Shown here one piece after another: positions 33,278 through 45,233 of a DNA stretch of 64,000 nt. Both the position numbers and the translations under genes were made by a program. The stretch lies in NCBI GenBank assembly GCA_038030265.1, contig CM075939.1, forward strand, positions 37,739,253 through 37,803,252, written 5' to 3'. Within the stretch, counting starts at the first letter, position 1. Each line of letters begins with the position of its first letter. The notes under the pieces were generated by a model. It worked only from the letters and a program-made list of their open reading frames with translations, was not told the origin of the DNA and ran no database searches. The stretch comes from Corythucha ciliata. Lineage: Eukaryota > Arthropoda > Insecta > Hemiptera > Tingidae.

Positions 33278-33886
33278 AAATAGGGGAAGATATAAAAACA
33301 CGATGAAAGGAGCTTCCTCCCTCCTATTTGTCGTGAATATTCCAAAAAGAACCGGTATTATACATTAATAAATTGTTAGGAAGGTCGGACTAATTGTTCC
33401 ACCTTTGATTACGTTCGTTATTAATAATAAGTAATAGGAAACCGACGGGCTTTTTCGCCCTGATATTAATATTTTTTGTACAGCCGGGGGTAAAGACTCG
33501 AAATTCGACCGTTGGGGGAGTCTTGAGCGGGCGACATGAGGTTCATTCCGCCCGCCGGGCGTAAAGAAAAAATATCAGCCCTCTACGTTTTCTTTTAGGT
33601 CTTTTGTTGTTTTTTTGAAAATTGTTCTTCCCAATTTTGTTTTTAAATTGTACATTAGCCATAAAAACACAAAAATAAGCTCTGTAAATTACGCTGAGAG
33701 GCGATTAAAGTTCTCTCTGTATCAGCTACGTCATTTTCCCAATCGCTGGCTAGAGTGCTTGTTCACTTTAGTTTATTAAAAGCAAACCACACAACCCAAA
33801 TCAGTGATTAATGACTTGGTCCCACCCGAAATCCATGAACTGGCTGGCCGAGGTAACCTAAATCAAGGGAGGCACCTCCTCCCTTA
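33278..33886. other. Intergenic, no gene seen
   Basis: A/T-rich. A short inverted pair (GGGCTTTTTCGCCCTGATAT, and AAAAAATATCAGCCC about 120 bp later) surrounds a GC-richer core at 33,450-33,575, function unknown. Confidence 0.4.
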
Positions 33887-34450
33887 ATGTCGAAGACCGT
33901 GGCGGCCCCAGCACCGACAAATCGGCCTTCACGACCAACATTCGCTCAAACAGCCTCAACTCTAAGGGATCAGTCGCTGGAGCGTGCGCTGGCCCGAGCA
34001 CGAGCGACTATAAAAACAAATAGCGGCCCGATCCCGAAATTCGACATTAACACCGAGCTCATGCTCAAACCGACTGACGCAGACACTAATATCCGCGAGC
34101 TCCTCCCCAAAATAGAAACTACCCTCTGCAATGTCTCTGGGCGAAACGACAATTGGCACACGAATCACTAGATCTGGGGGAATAATCCGCAAGTTTAACA
34201 CGTTTACACAGTTTAACAAGTTTAACACGTTTAAGTTTAACAGAGGATTAGCTTAAACTATTATCCGCCACAGCTCTCAAAACATCGGGCCTTAAGGCTA
34301 CTGCGCTCTCGGGAATGCTTCCGCGCATTTTAATACCGGAAGTACCAAAAGACTGGACACCGGAACAACTGCAAGCAACCATCATATAGAATCTCCCCGA
34401 TTTGACGCCAGAAGATGTAATTCCGTTATATCCAAAGACATGAGAGTGTT
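33887..34450 (+). pseudogene. Probable non-LTR retrotransposon ORF1 remnant
   Basis: A 94-codon ORF starts with ATG (MSKTVAAPAPTNRPSRP) and is rich in Ala, Arg and Pro. Downstream, in another frame and with stops, come KTSGLKATALSGMLPRILI, PEVPKDWTPEQLQATI and LPDLTPEDVIPLY. The 'P-x-W-x-P-E-x-L' then 'D-L-x-P-E-D' pattern resembles gag-like ORF1 proteins of I/Jockey/R1-type elements. This is a similarity of style, not a checked match. Confidence 0.4.
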
Positions 34451-34483
34451 GCAGGTCACCCCAGCAGCCAGGCACACGATCAT

Positions 34484-34559
34484 GAGGCGGGATTTGAACC
34501 CGCAACCTCTGGATTTCTAGTCCAGCACGCTGCCAATTGCGAGGAATATAACCATGCCA
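34484..34559 (-). tRNA. tRNA-like sequence (AGA anticodon loop), probably a pseudogene
   Basis: Minus strand: a D arm around CGCAATTGGCAGCG, a perfect anticodon stem CTGGA/TCCAG around CTAGAAA (anticodon AGA, Ser), and a perfect T arm GCGGG-TTCAAAT-CCCGC. The acceptor strands do not pair, and the long variable arm expected of tRNA-Ser is missing. The box A and box B sequences look intact, so it may still be a Pol III promoter-like element. Confidence 0.45.
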
Positions 34560-34579
34560 CCGAACCCCACCCAGGGTTT

Positions 34580-34764
34580 TGTTTCTTGGAACTCTATATA
34601 GGCGTTTCTCCTTATACCAAGGTAAATCACGCCAATTTTATCGTAGCATAGATGTTATTGGCGACAAAATCTTCCTCTATCAATCAAAACAGCATCCATG
34701 ATATGATAAGATTGGCGTGGTTTACCTTGGAATAAGGAGAAAAAGCCTATGGTTTCGAGAAACA
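34580..34764. mobile_element. MITE hairpin
   Basis: Inverted arms: TTGTTTCT...'ATAGGCGTTTCTCCTTATAC', 'CCAAGGTAAATCACGCCAA' on the left; 'TTGGCGTGGTTTACCTTGG', 'AATAAGGAGAAAAAGCCTAT'...AGAAACAA on the right. The centre is about 60 bp. Confidence 0.8.
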
Positions 34765-34989
34765 ATGGCTAATTAAAAACCAGTTTAGCGAGATCACAAA
34801 AAAATTGTTGTAGGCTGTAGTAGTTACACACGAAAGATATCCGTGCTTACATCACTATTTATTTATTCCGTTACGGCCGGTTTACGGAGACGAAGAGCAT
34901 GAGCCTGCCGGCGTTGGTGGGTGATCCTGTGATAGAAGGAGAGGAGAATACTTTACTGGACGGCGAAGAAGGAGCGGGGTCAGAGTGAA

Positions 34990-35600
34990 GTGCGCATAGT
35001 CAGATCGACAGCGAAAACTTCTTCTAAAACGAAACTACGGACCCCCCCTCCTCCCACGTACGTCTCAAAATCGTGGGTTTCGCCAGAACAAAGAGCCAAT
35101 TTTGCGGTACTGGCTTCTTCAAAAATGAAATTTCGTGGAGCTGGCTCATTCAAATCCCGTGAAATCTGGCTTTTGGGTGTTCGAGACAAGCTTCAAACCT
35201 TGGCATATGGAAAGTGTCAAGCCCGTGAAATCGTTTTTATAAAGCCAGGAGTCGAAAAATCGACCAAAACCAACGTCTAGGCAAAACGTTAACGAGCGCA
35301 GCACAAGAAATGGTTTGGTTTTTAAACGGGCCATAGCTGCGAAATTTGTTTTCTGAAAGAGGCAAACCTTGAAAGATTGATCCTCAAAATTGGGGTTAGA
35401 ACGGTCCAAATCCGCCAGAGTTTGGCTGAGGAGGAGCTAAGCTCTGAAAGGCTTTTCAAAAGAGCCAAGCACGCGAAACTTGGGTTTTGTTAGAAGTCTG
35501 ATCCACGAACTTCAATTTCTGGGAAGATCCAATTCCGGGAAACGGGTTTTCAAGGAGCGAAATCCATAAAATTGGGTTCTGGGACGGCAGTTTTCTGCCG
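34990..35600. repeat. Degenerate tandem repeat, family C
   Basis: Units of about 35-40 bp of the type 'GCCA(A/G)..CCGTGAAATC' plus 'TGGCTTTTNAAG', as at 13,710-14,110. ORFs in both strands here are by-products of the repeat. Confidence 0.55.
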
Positions 35601-35969
35601 CAAAAGTATCAGTGTCTGGTTTAAAAAAATCAGAATGTGTGGGTGTAGGGGGGGGGGGTCCTGAATTGGTGGGTAATTTGAAAACCTGCTTGAAAAACAG
35701 GCTCACCCTTTTGTTCCGAGCTGGCAATGCCCTTATTCACAGTGTGCACACCAAAATGGTCTCTTCCACCACTTTGAAGAATGATCGGGCGCAGTGAATC
35801 GGTGTGACGGCCGGTAAACTGCGTTGCATTAACCGGACATGTTGAACCAGTTGAACGAAAACTCGCCATGCATACAGTTTAATTCAAGCTTTTACTATTA
35901 CCTGCACAGTCAGCCCATAAAAACACAGCAAGAGAGACACGTCAATGTCAAACAAGCTCTCAAATACGA

Positions 35970-36338
35970 TCAAAGTGTAAAATGAATGGTCGAAGAAGAG
36001 AAAAGATCTTGAGTGTTATCTTCTACAATTCTATACACCATACCTTTAAAAAGCCTCAAGCAGATTATCGAAACGCTTTCATCGGGGCACAGATTCGGTA
36101 ACTCCCCCAGAGGCCCACCGTATATCCTTTCCACGCTTTGGCCCGTTGTCCATGCATTAGACTTTTTACAATCGATTTCCTCAACTCTATAGTTATATTT
36201 TATTAACCAAGTTTGCCTAGGGGGGAAGCTCGGGTCGTTTTTGTTCTGTGTCAGATCCTCAGTCAGAGGAAAATAGACGCATTTATAGTCTTCGAAAGAA
36301 AAACTTGAGCAAAAAGCAAAAAAACAGTAAACGAAACT
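35970..36338 (-). CDS. Candidate exon or small secreted protein
   Basis: The minus strand is open for about 122 codons to a TGA. The segment has four spaced cysteines (YKCVYF, IDCKKS, NLCPDE, IICLRL) and ordinary protein-like composition (LIKYNYRVEEID, ERIYGGPLGELPN). The hydrophobic N-terminal stretch could act as a signal peptide only if a non-ATG start were used. More likely this is an exon starting at an acceptor near 36,293 (tttttctttcgaag). No family recognised and no partner exon found. Confidence 0.35.
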   Translation of the reverse strand, partial: SFVYCFFAFCSSFSFEDYKCVYFPLTEDLTQNKNDPSFPPRQTWLIKYNYRVEEIDCKKSNAWTTGQSVERIYGGPLGELPNLCPDESVSIICLRLFKGMVYRIVEDNTQDLFSSSTIHFTL

Positions 36339-36344
36339 CAATAT

Positions 36345-38540
36345 GGAAAAAATAAATAAAGAAAGAAAGAAACCAATTCAAGAAGGGAAATTTGTGATCT
36401 CCACACCCCCATCGCCCTTCGCCTATAGAATTCTCAATAAGGGCGTCCTTCTGTCACCGGAATTGAACTCCAAATGTAAACAGAAGGCTTATATTGCGAA
36501 TATTCTTTTTTTGTCCAGGTGTTTTAGCTTTAACTCCTTTCTCTTCACCCATACACGTACGTTTAAAGTTTTGTTGTTGTTTTAGTAATTAAAAGTTTTC
36601 CTCTCTACCACCGTTTTTGAATAATGCAATTAAAATTCTTTTGTTTTTCCTCATTTCCAGGAGAGGATACTGTTCCTTGTGCCTCTTCTTCGTCTTATTC
36701 AACGTCAGTCTGCGGATGGAGAAGAAGAGAGATAAAAAAAAGTTTTCACTTTGAAAAGCGCGGACAAAAGGGGTTGTTTTTGGATGAGTGAATCTTTTGC
36801 GGAGGGGGGGGGTGGATGAAAGAGCCCTTTTATAATGTGTTCAACCTTCACCCCCCGCGCCCACTCGTCCAAGACCATACGCTCAAAAGTTAACAGGCTG
36901 GAAGGGAAGAGAAGGGAATTTACACGTAAGTCTCATTATCTATTTAAAGTTTACCCCTATAATAGCTTGGGCCGTGAAGATCAGGTTAGTGGTTAGCGAA
37001 GGAGTCTGATATACAGTTGGTTTTCCTCTGTCACCCCCACTCTTCTCCTTATTGCCACACAACTATCACGACTGCTCGAGGGCCAGAATAACAGGTCAGT
37101 GAGAACCTTGAAATATTTGAGGTTTTCAAAGCCTTTCGCAAACCTGTTTTTAAGAGAAATAGTCTTGAATTACTGGGATTTCGAGGGAACTCTACACCTG
37201 TTTCCATAGCTTCCCAAGCGCCTTCTCTTATTTGGGATTATCTAAATTTATGGACGTCATTTCTTTCCAAGACAAAATAAGTAGGATGAATTGTCAATTG
37301 CTTCTTCATGAAAAACAGAGCTGTTGAGGTAAATTCGAAAGGACTACAGGAACAACCACAATAAAAACTCGTTCTAGCGAAATCTTTCGCAGAAGTTTAT
37401 TTCAGTACACAAGAAAGGCAATAAAATACCATTTTAAAAGACTCGAGGGGTTCCATGAAATATGAGGAACCAAAAGAACAAGTAATTTAAAATGATTTTC
37501 CACAGGGATGAGCTTTGAATACAAATTAAGAGCTAAGTGAACGAATCCAACTTTTATCAGCCTGTTCTTCATCTTCATTTATATTGTCATCCCTCTTCAT
37601 CCTTGGCCCAATATAACGACTAACTTAAAAAGTTCTTAAAGGGGTTTTCAACACCAATACACCGACCTTGGAATGGAGAGGGCTTAAAGAGGAGGAAAAA
37701 ACCAGCCACTCCTCACTTTTCCCGTCAAACCGAATGCCACCTCCACCTCCCGTAACACCATTGGCTGCCACCTTTCATTTCAAAAGACTAAACTCGTTGC
37801 TAAGGGTTTGGAAAAAGTCCAAAAAAACCTCTTTACCCCTAGTCCTCCTCTTCAGACGCCGAGGGGGCACTGCTCCCTATTTTTCTTTCTTTCTTTTAAT
37901 CCCTTACTTTTCTCTTTCCTTCTAGCCCCCTCAAAACCCTCCAGAAGTCCATTTACTCTTCCAGAGTAATCAAGAAAATTTCTTCCCGGCTTTCTCTCTT
38001 GTTCCAACTCAGGCCACCCTTCCCACCACTCCCAGCCATAAGCAACCAAGGCAAGAACAATTGACCCCCTCACTAGCCTAATGGCTACACAGGGCACATT
38101 TTTTTTTTTTGTCTCAACCAAACAAAATAAAGAAACGAGAGGCTTAATGTGCTTGAGAACTGTTTTTTTATTGGTCGCCCACTGGTTTAACGAATCACTT
38201 TTTCTTCTTTTTTCAAGTTTAGAGTTGGATTTACAACAAGTGAAGTATTAACGCGTGAAATATCTCACTAAAAAGCACACCCCGAACCCGCGGGACACCG
38301 AATCTTGTCTGTCTACTGAACTGCAACCGCTGGACAGGATGTCACAAGGCCCAGTCTTCAGCTCAAGCTCGTTGTGGCTGACCCCATTTGCGTTCCGATG
38401 TCATAATTTTGAAATTGTTCATTACAATTTCTTTGAAGAGCGCCCACCCTCCACAAGCAATAACGAGATGCTCAGAGAAAAATCTGAGCGTGGGCACGTT
38501 ATTTAGGACCAAAATGACTCCATCCTACAAAACGGATTAT
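36345..38540. other. Intergenic, no gene seen
   Basis: A/T-rich with a G run near 36,803 and a T run at 38,098-38,110. Short ORFs (36,343-36,585, 37,668-37,925, 37,852-38,121) show no family features. Confidence 0.45.
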
Positions 38541-38542
38541 AA

Positions 38543-39183
38543 ATGGAGCCACTCGTGAACTTGAAGAGAGCAATCAAAGATGAAAGAGCCAATGCCATCC
38601 TCAGAGCTTCGCACATTCCCGCGTCATGGAAGCATGCGAGGAAAAAAAGGAGTCTCCATCCAACCGTCCAGGAACACCTTAAAGGCCTCATCCCTGCCGC
38701 TCAGTTCGGTTTTCGGTCGAGTCATTCCTATCCCCAGCAACTCCACAGAGTTATGGAAAAAATTACTGAGGCTTACGAAGAGAAAAATGTGTGTCTAGGA
38801 ACGTTTCTTGATACGGAAAAGGCGTTCGACAAGGTTTGGCATCCTGGTCTGCTCTCGAAGGCAAAGCCACATTTGCCCGATACTTATCATCGATTGGTCC
38901 CGTCGTACTTTACTGGACATACCTTTGCTGTCAGCTATCAAGGGGCCATCTCGTCAGCACCTGCGCGATTCTAGCTGGGGTTTCTGAGGGAAGCATTTTG
39001 GGACCAATTTTGTTCCTCATATTCACTAGTGACTTCCCAAGTAACAATGGTCTTACTCTGGCTCACTTTGCAGACGACGCGACGTTGCTATTCTCGCTTC
39101 GAATAATGACGGGGAATAGGAAGATAATCGGAACGTGTAAGCTGTGCAAATCTGTGATATTAATGAGTGATATTTATACGTGA
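38543..39183 (+). pseudogene. Non-LTR (Jockey-like) reverse transcriptase fragment
   Basis: Landmarks in order: AAQFGFRSSHSYPQQLHRV (RT motif 1), FLDTEKAFDKVWHPGL (motif A, normally xDxxxAFD), then after a frame change ILAGVSEGSILGPILFLIF (motif B) and LAHFADDATLL (motif C with the catalytic FADD). The frameshift falls near 38,970. Both ends are truncated and no endonuclease or poly(A) tail was found. Confidence 0.85.
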
Positions 39184-39577
39184 TTCGAACCTTGTCTGTG
39201 ATATTAAGTGTATTAGACAACAAATTGAGTAAGACAGCCGATGGGCTGCTCCCTACACTCACGTTTCCGATGAATTACCGCTAAGCCTACTTCATATAAT
39301 AAATGGAAGAGCACAATACGTGGGCATACACGAGCAGATATCAGCGGAAGATTTCATGTTTTTGACAGATATCGGTGGTGAAAATTTGCTCAATAATGGG
39401 CAATAAACTATGACAGATCTACAAATATCTGCCGAACGATATTGGTGGGAGTTCAAATCCGTTAGATGTGGTCCCCCACTAACCTACCGATTTCTCGTGA
39501 GAGATATCTGTGGGACAAATCTGCCGATTTTGAATCGGGCGTCACCCCTTAACGTAACGATCTGATCTGTCCGTTCT

Positions 39578-39990
39578 ATTGGTGATTGTAGCTATCACTA
39601 GCGGCGCTAGTTTCGTGTGATAATGAAACCGGTACTCCCCACATATGTTAAATAATAACAACTTTTGTGTTTTTTTAAAGTGTTTTTTCGTGGTCAACGT
39701 CCGTAACATTCCGGGAAAAAAGTAGTCAGTTGGCCTAAAGTGACGAGAACAGACGAACATGCCTTCTGATACATTTACACTCAAACGTCAAGGAAGCTCC
39801 CAAGTATTTTGGCGATCGACATTCTCCCAACACTGGGCTAATTGATAACTGACACCGTTGAACCCTCATTTTTTGGGAAACAATCACATGATAATGTTGT
39901 GTCACGGTTACGACGCAAAGAGCAATCGAAGACACAGCAGTTTTCTCTGGATTCACCATTGAGAGACATCCCACGAGCGCCTTATCATTT
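39578..39990 (-). pseudogene. THAP-domain remnant in copy B
   Basis: Minus strand: a CCVF.CS.RRNRDTT-type start, then in another frame MFVCSRHFRPTDYFF with the C-x2-H pair. Stops and frame shifts match a decayed copy of the THAP coding region seen in copy A. Confidence 0.65.
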
Positions 39991-40417
39991 CATTATTGGT
40001 TCTTGCCAGCTCACGGTTTTTTTTTTTAGAGCTCAGAGAACGGCACGGGTTCAGCAAAATGGTCGAAAACGTTTTTGAATCGCGGTGTTTTCGAGTTTTC
40101 TTGCCCCAACAAATAGCCGGTAGTGAAAGTTTCTGTACGGGTGTACCACGTAGCCGCATAACCGTCTTGTTTTCTTGTTTCGGCGATGCCAAAGGTACAA
40201 TATCGAGGCCTCCTCGTCACCGTCGGATTTTTTAGCCGTAGTTCACGGTAAAAAAGTGTCACTGCCCAACATTTTTGATGTATGGAACTTCCTCATTGTA
40301 GAAAACCTTTTGTGGTTTGTTGCCAAACGACAACAACAAATCACATGGAGTACCGGACTCGAATGTTTCTCTGAAACGCCACCAGATATCGTATCCCTTA
40401 GCTACAATCGCCAATAG
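39578..40417. mobile_element. P-like (THAP) non-autonomous element, copy B
   Basis: 840 bp bounded by CTATTGGTGATTGTAGCTA and the inverse of CTATTGGCGATTGTAGCTA. Inverted relative to copy A (27,145-29,388) and lacking the 1.4-kb insertion. The left half encodes, on the minus strand, the same decayed THAP sequence; the right half is the same non-coding end. Confidence 0.8.
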
Positions 40418-40452
40418 TGTTTAAAAACATGTGTAAGATTCAGACTAGACAA

Positions 40453-40589
40453 TAGGGGTATTCGACTAAATATCGACGTAAACCCTGTTATTTCGTATTT
40501 ATTTGTGTTCAGTTTCTCCGTTTCTATGGCCTTACCGGAATTTAGCAATTAACATATACAAGGTTCAACATTTTTCATGAATACCCCTA
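40453..40589. mobile_element. Small MITE (TAGGGGTATTC ends)
   Basis: 137 bp with inverted ends TAGGGGTATTC / GAATACCCCTA and an AT-rich centre. It lies between the P-like copy B and the Gypsy LTR. Confidence 0.7.
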
Positions 40590-40723
40590 ATATACCTACT
40601 GCTTTTATTCCAGTACGTTAATAAGTCTTTTGATCTGAATTATATCAATTTATTATTCCGCAAGTGAAAACGTTTTTTGCTCCCTCCATTTTTTTTAAAA
40701 CTCCATATCTGTCAGCTGTCACC

Positions 40724-40959
40724 TGTTATGTTCCCCATTTATCTTGGGGGATAGGGAACTTGAGTCCACTTAGAACCATTAACCAACGACGGTAAAATAT
40801 TTAATAACCAGACAACTCTGGGAGAACTCAATACAGAACAGGCCGACAACTTCGGGACCAAACCAAAACATGAGAAAAACAAGCTCACAATCAAAGAGCT
40901 CTATCTCAAAAGGACACGCTCTAGCTCGAGCCTATTCGAGGCTAACATCTAACATATCA
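40724..40959 (-). repeat. Gypsy 3' LTR
   Basis: 236 bp, TGTTATG...ATATCA on the plus strand. Its right ~165 bp are about 90% identical to 48,497-48,670 (shared blocks 'AACTCTGGGAGAA', 'ACCAAAACATGAGAAAAAC', 'AAAAGGACACGCTCTAGCTC'). Confidence 0.85.
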
Positions 40960-41225
40960 TTTCTCCCCTTTTTAAAGTTTTAATTTACTAATACTTATAC
41001 AAACCAACAGCAAAATTGATAACTGAAAAACAAAGTCTAACTAGAGCGCTTACGATAGTCATCATATCGAAATGGACAAAATTAGATAGAAAATCTTGAA
41101 CTTGAGAGAAAAAAAATAAACAATGAAACTTTATACCGACAATATAAATGCGTGAAATTAAATAGTAGGTTGAACCTGAAAAACAAAATAAACACAACCA
41201 CAAAAAAAAAAGAAAAAAAAATGTA

Positions 41226-42310
41226 TCAAATTATACAATCCAAACTTAAGTCGGTGAGTAGCGCCTTGGTGGGACACATATTCGCACTGATACGCCTGGG
41301 TAGGGGTAGCGACAGGGAACCCGGTCGACGAAGAGCGGATTTCAGCTGTGGTACATCTGATTTGGAGGAAACAGGTGTTGGGATATGGGACAAGTCGAGA
41401 GGGCGTTCTGATGGGTGTTCTAAGTCTTTTAGATGACTCTTACGCATTTTATTGGCGTGACATTTTCGAATTACACCTGAGTTCAATTTAACTAAATATA
41501 CCACGGAACCCAAAACTTCCATCACTCTGGCTGGTTGCCATTTCGCAAAAGATCTTCCCACTTCTCGTACCAAGACTTTTTCATTTACCGAAAACTTGGG
41601 ACTCGCCCGGTCATCTGGAGCGCTACGCGTAAAACTTGGACTGACTTTTGGGTTCAACATTGAAATTGGGGAGCGAACTGAAAAATTAAGCATCAGATCA
41701 GAAGGAGTCTTTCCCGTGACTGTCGAGGGCGTGTTCCTGTAACTTAGTAAAAACGACCGAATAATGTCCCGTAGAGTCTGGGGAGATGAGTTGTTAACTA
41801 AAGGCTCCAAGATTTTCTTCACACTTGTCTTAACTGTCTGAACGGATTATATTATATCTTAAAAATCTGTTCGGCCAACCCATTACTTGGGGGATGGTAC
41901 GGCGGACTAGTAATAAATTCAATTTTATGTTTTTCGAGGAAACTCCTAAAAGCTGACGAATTGAACGGAGGACCATTGTCCGTTAAGCAAACAAAAGGGT
42001 AACCGAAAATACTAAAAATTCTGTCCAACTCTTGTAGGACTGCCCCCGAGGTGGTAGACGTCATTTCGATAACGTCGATCCACTTCGAATGCTCGTCAAC
42101 TAATAAAAGAAATGTAGAGGAACCTAACTGAAAAAAATCCAAATGTATTCGCTGCCAAGCCTTTGTGGACTTCGGCAACGGTGCCCATACTTTTTCTTGT
42201 GAATCTTTGTTCATCAACTGACACGATCGACAGCTCTGGACTGTCCGGACCAAATCGTTGTCGAGTGAAGGCCACCATACCCATGATCTTGCCAACATTT
42301 TTGACCTCAC
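41226..42310 (-). pseudogene. Gypsy integrase
   Basis: Zinc-binding end (SCRSCQLM), core with DFFQLGSSTFLLLVD and CLTDNGPPF for the two catalytic Asp residues, then HPPSNGLAEQI carrying the Glu. After a break at about 41,840 a C-terminal segment continues (LRDIIRSFLLSYRNTPST, then VLVREVGRSFAKWQPARV). The catalytic D-D-E residues all appear, but the frame is broken. Confidence 0.85.
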
Positions 42311-43478
42311 TATGTCGGCGTGAATCGTAAAACATGGTCCCGTTGTTCCGCCGGGATAATTACGCGGTTACCGTACAGTAAACAGTTTTTATCTATTGAG
42401 ATTGAGTTTTTAATTTTGAAAAAAACTTTAAATTTGAGGTCTAACTTATTTATGCCAGGCCACCCTGCTTGCGTAAACTTGTATATTTCTGACAAGAGCG
42501 AGTCTTTTTCTGTCGCTGCGGCTACCTCCGGGAAGCTGAGGAGGTTGTCCTCGAAACCGACTTCCAGAGAATTACAATTCGAAATTTCAACTTTTTCGGG
42601 ACAGGGGAGGCGAGACATCGCGTCCGCATGTCCGATGGATGACCCTTTACGATATTCCACCCTATAGCGAAATTCTGACAACAACAGGGCCCATTTCTGA
42701 AGAAGGGATGCTGCCGTTTGCGGGATTGACTTGGTCGGATTAAAAATGTAACGCAACGGTTGGTGGTCTGTCACCAAAGTGAATTCCTGTCCCCACAGAA
42801 ATTTTTCAAATTTTTTAACGCCGAAAATAAGTGCGAGAGCCTCTCTATCGAGCTGGCTGTAATTCTTTTGGTTCTCATTAAGAGTCGCAGACGCGAACGC
42901 TACTGGCTGTTCGCATCCGTCTACACGATGGCACAAGACTGCCCCGACCCCGTATGAACTACTGTCACACGCTAAAACAATGGGTAACTTTGTGTCAAAT
43001 AAAACTAACAACGACTTCTCTGAGACGAGATTTTTTGATTTTTCGAAAGCTTGCTGGCATTCCTTTGACCATTTCCATTCGACGTTTTTTCTTGTCTGCC
43101 TATTAAGTGGCTCCAACACGCTGGAAGGAAAATTCAAAAATTTATGGAAAACGTTTAGCAAGCCCAAGTACACTCGACTTCCGTTACATTTTCCGGAGTA
43201 CGGGCAGCTCTTAACGCCACGACTTTCTCAGGGCTCTGATGTAAACCATCATGGTCTAATTTGTATCCTAGGTACGTAATCGATTTAGTTAGGAACTCAC
43301 TTTTATCAATATTCACTTTTACGTTAAATTCGTTCAATTTTCTTAAGATCTGAGACAAAATATCTTTACATTCTTCTTCTGTTTGTCCCCCATTTATTGT
43401 ATCGTCCAAAAAAACGCTAGTATTTTTTATACCTATCCATAACTGACTGGAATATAAATGGGGCGGCGGAAATTCCAA
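42310..43478 (-). pseudogene. Gypsy RT C-terminal part and RNase H
   Basis: The RT active site appears as VFLDDTI, followed by VNIDKSEFLTKSITYLGYKL. After a frame change near 43,170, RNase H follows: LACDSSSYGVGAVLCH with the first catalytic Asp, LDREALALIFGVKKFEKFL, LVTDHQPL, and GHADAMSRLP. At least one frameshift and a stop separate this from the upstream RT half. Confidence 0.85.
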
Positions 43479-43491
43479 AAACTAATCTAGC

Positions 43492-44667
43492 TTAACGAAA
43501 CAAGCCCAAATGAGTATTTATGGTTAGTAGTGACTGACAGGATTCCGAAACTTTAAGTTGCAAATATGCATTTTTCAAATCAATTCTACAAAAAAATTTG
43601 CATCCCACCAATTTTTGGAAAATATCCTCGACTAAGGGGAGGGGGTAGTGGCTAAGGCTCAGCTGAGGATTAACTGTGTTCTTGAAGTTCGCACATATGC
43701 GAAGTGTTCCATCTTTCTTGGGCACACATACTATTGGGGATGCCCACTGACTGGTTTGGACTTTATAAATCACCGTTTCGGCCACTAACGACTCGAGCTC
43801 CTTCTGAACTGACTCGTTTAATGCAATAGGGACGTTATATGCCTTATGAAAAACTGGGGTTGCATCTTCCTTCAACACAAACGACGCTTCAAAATTTTTA
43901 ATGCAAGTTGACTCACCAACGGAAGATGATTGAATAATGTTCGGAAACTCTCGGAGAACGTCTGGTAGGACTGAATGTACGGCATTATTACTGGGTACTG
44001 GGGTTTTCCGCTCCATTTGACCGGTCGATACTGACAACAATTTCTCCCGCCAGTCAGGGCTTAATTTATCGAGCCAATCACGACCCAGCAACGGCTTTAC
44101 TACTGATGCATCTGTAACTAAAATATTTAAGTTAGGACAGGGGTGCTCGTCAATAAAAACAGTGTGAAAATGGGCAGTGCCCACGAGATTTATGTGACCC
44201 CCATTGGCCGCCGTCAACTTCGTTTTACTGGGTACCAGTCGGATTTTTGGGCACACTTTCTTGAAAGTAGGGTAAGGAATAATGGTGTAAGCTGCTCCGC
44301 TGTCGACCTCGAACGGAATTCCCGACGCCACCGCACCCAGCCTCACTGAAACAGACAAGGCGTCACTCACCTGTTTTACACTATTAACCGCGGCAAACAC
44401 AGCTGTGACTTGACGATTCTGGCTTCGACACATTCTAGCGATGTGTCCACGACGACCACAAGTGAAGCAAGTCCAGCTAAGAACTGGACACGACGATTCG
44501 GCGTGACCTCTGCGGCTACACCGACCGCACTGCGATGACTCCGGTGACTTGGAGGGGCGGGGCGGGGAAGGACGACTACGATATCGATTATTCCGACAAT
44601 GTGGAGTGGCGCTTTGGCCACGACGATGACTTGTAGAGCGATGGTAAGAGCCGGAACGTTGGCTCAC
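43492..44667 (-). pseudogene. Gypsy zinc knuckles, protease and RT N-terminal part
   Basis: The frame starts in an Arg/Ser-rich nucleocapsid region, then carries two CCHC zinc knuckles (CGRCSRRGHAESSC, CFTCGRRGHIARMC). Next is an aspartic protease (FEVDSGAAYTII) and the first RT motifs (SQWASPIVCVPKKDG, RICANFKNTVN, FCRIDLKNAYLQL). It stops near 43,492, before the FLDD motif, so RT is broken into two frames. Confidence 0.9.
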
Positions 44668-45135
44668 TCGGAAACACTGGGGGGCTGGTCTTTGACAACC
44701 CTGATATCGCGCTGTACTGCAGCCATATCCAAAACTAACTTACAGGCTTCATCGAATGTAAGTCGTGTTTCGCCGATGAGGCGTCGAACCATGCCTTCAT
44801 CCGATAATCCCACGATCAGGCGGTCTCGAAGTGCTTGGTCAAGAAAGCCTTCGAAGTTGCATGTCGCCGACAATTCTTTCAATGCGACTATAAACTCTTG
44901 TACTGATTCGCCGGGCTGTTGATATCGACGATGGAACTTGTACCGTTCCGCGATTTCGCATTTCGTGGGCGCATAGTGACGACGGAGCGCGTTGACATTT
45001 TCTAAGAAACTGAGTCCGAGAGGCTTGTCAGGAGCTACGAGGTTCTTCAACGTTTGGTATACTGACGGTCCAATTAACACGACGAGTGAGGCAACTTTAT
45101 GAGCGTCGCGTCGGGTAGTGCATTCACCGTATAAA
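44664..45135 (-). pseudogene. Gypsy gag, truncated at its start
   Basis: Gag-like sequence (SVYQTLKNLVAPDKPLGLSF, then RRHYAPTKCEIAERYKFHRR, GESVQEFIVALKELS, LRDRLIVGLSDEGMVRRLI) typical of Gypsy-type capsid. It reads up to about 45,135, where Penelope-related sequence begins, so the N-terminal part of gag is missing. Confidence 0.8.
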
Positions 45136-45233
45136 ACGCTTCTAGTCCGCTTCTAGTCTAGAGAAGTACGGGAGGCAAACATATTAGCTACAATCATACA
45201 TCAATTGTACATATTGAGTACTTTGTCCAGTTT

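Noticed and set aside
33450..33575. GC-rich hairpin region as a structured RNA
   Set aside because: A short inverted pair is visible but no known RNA fold could be assigned.
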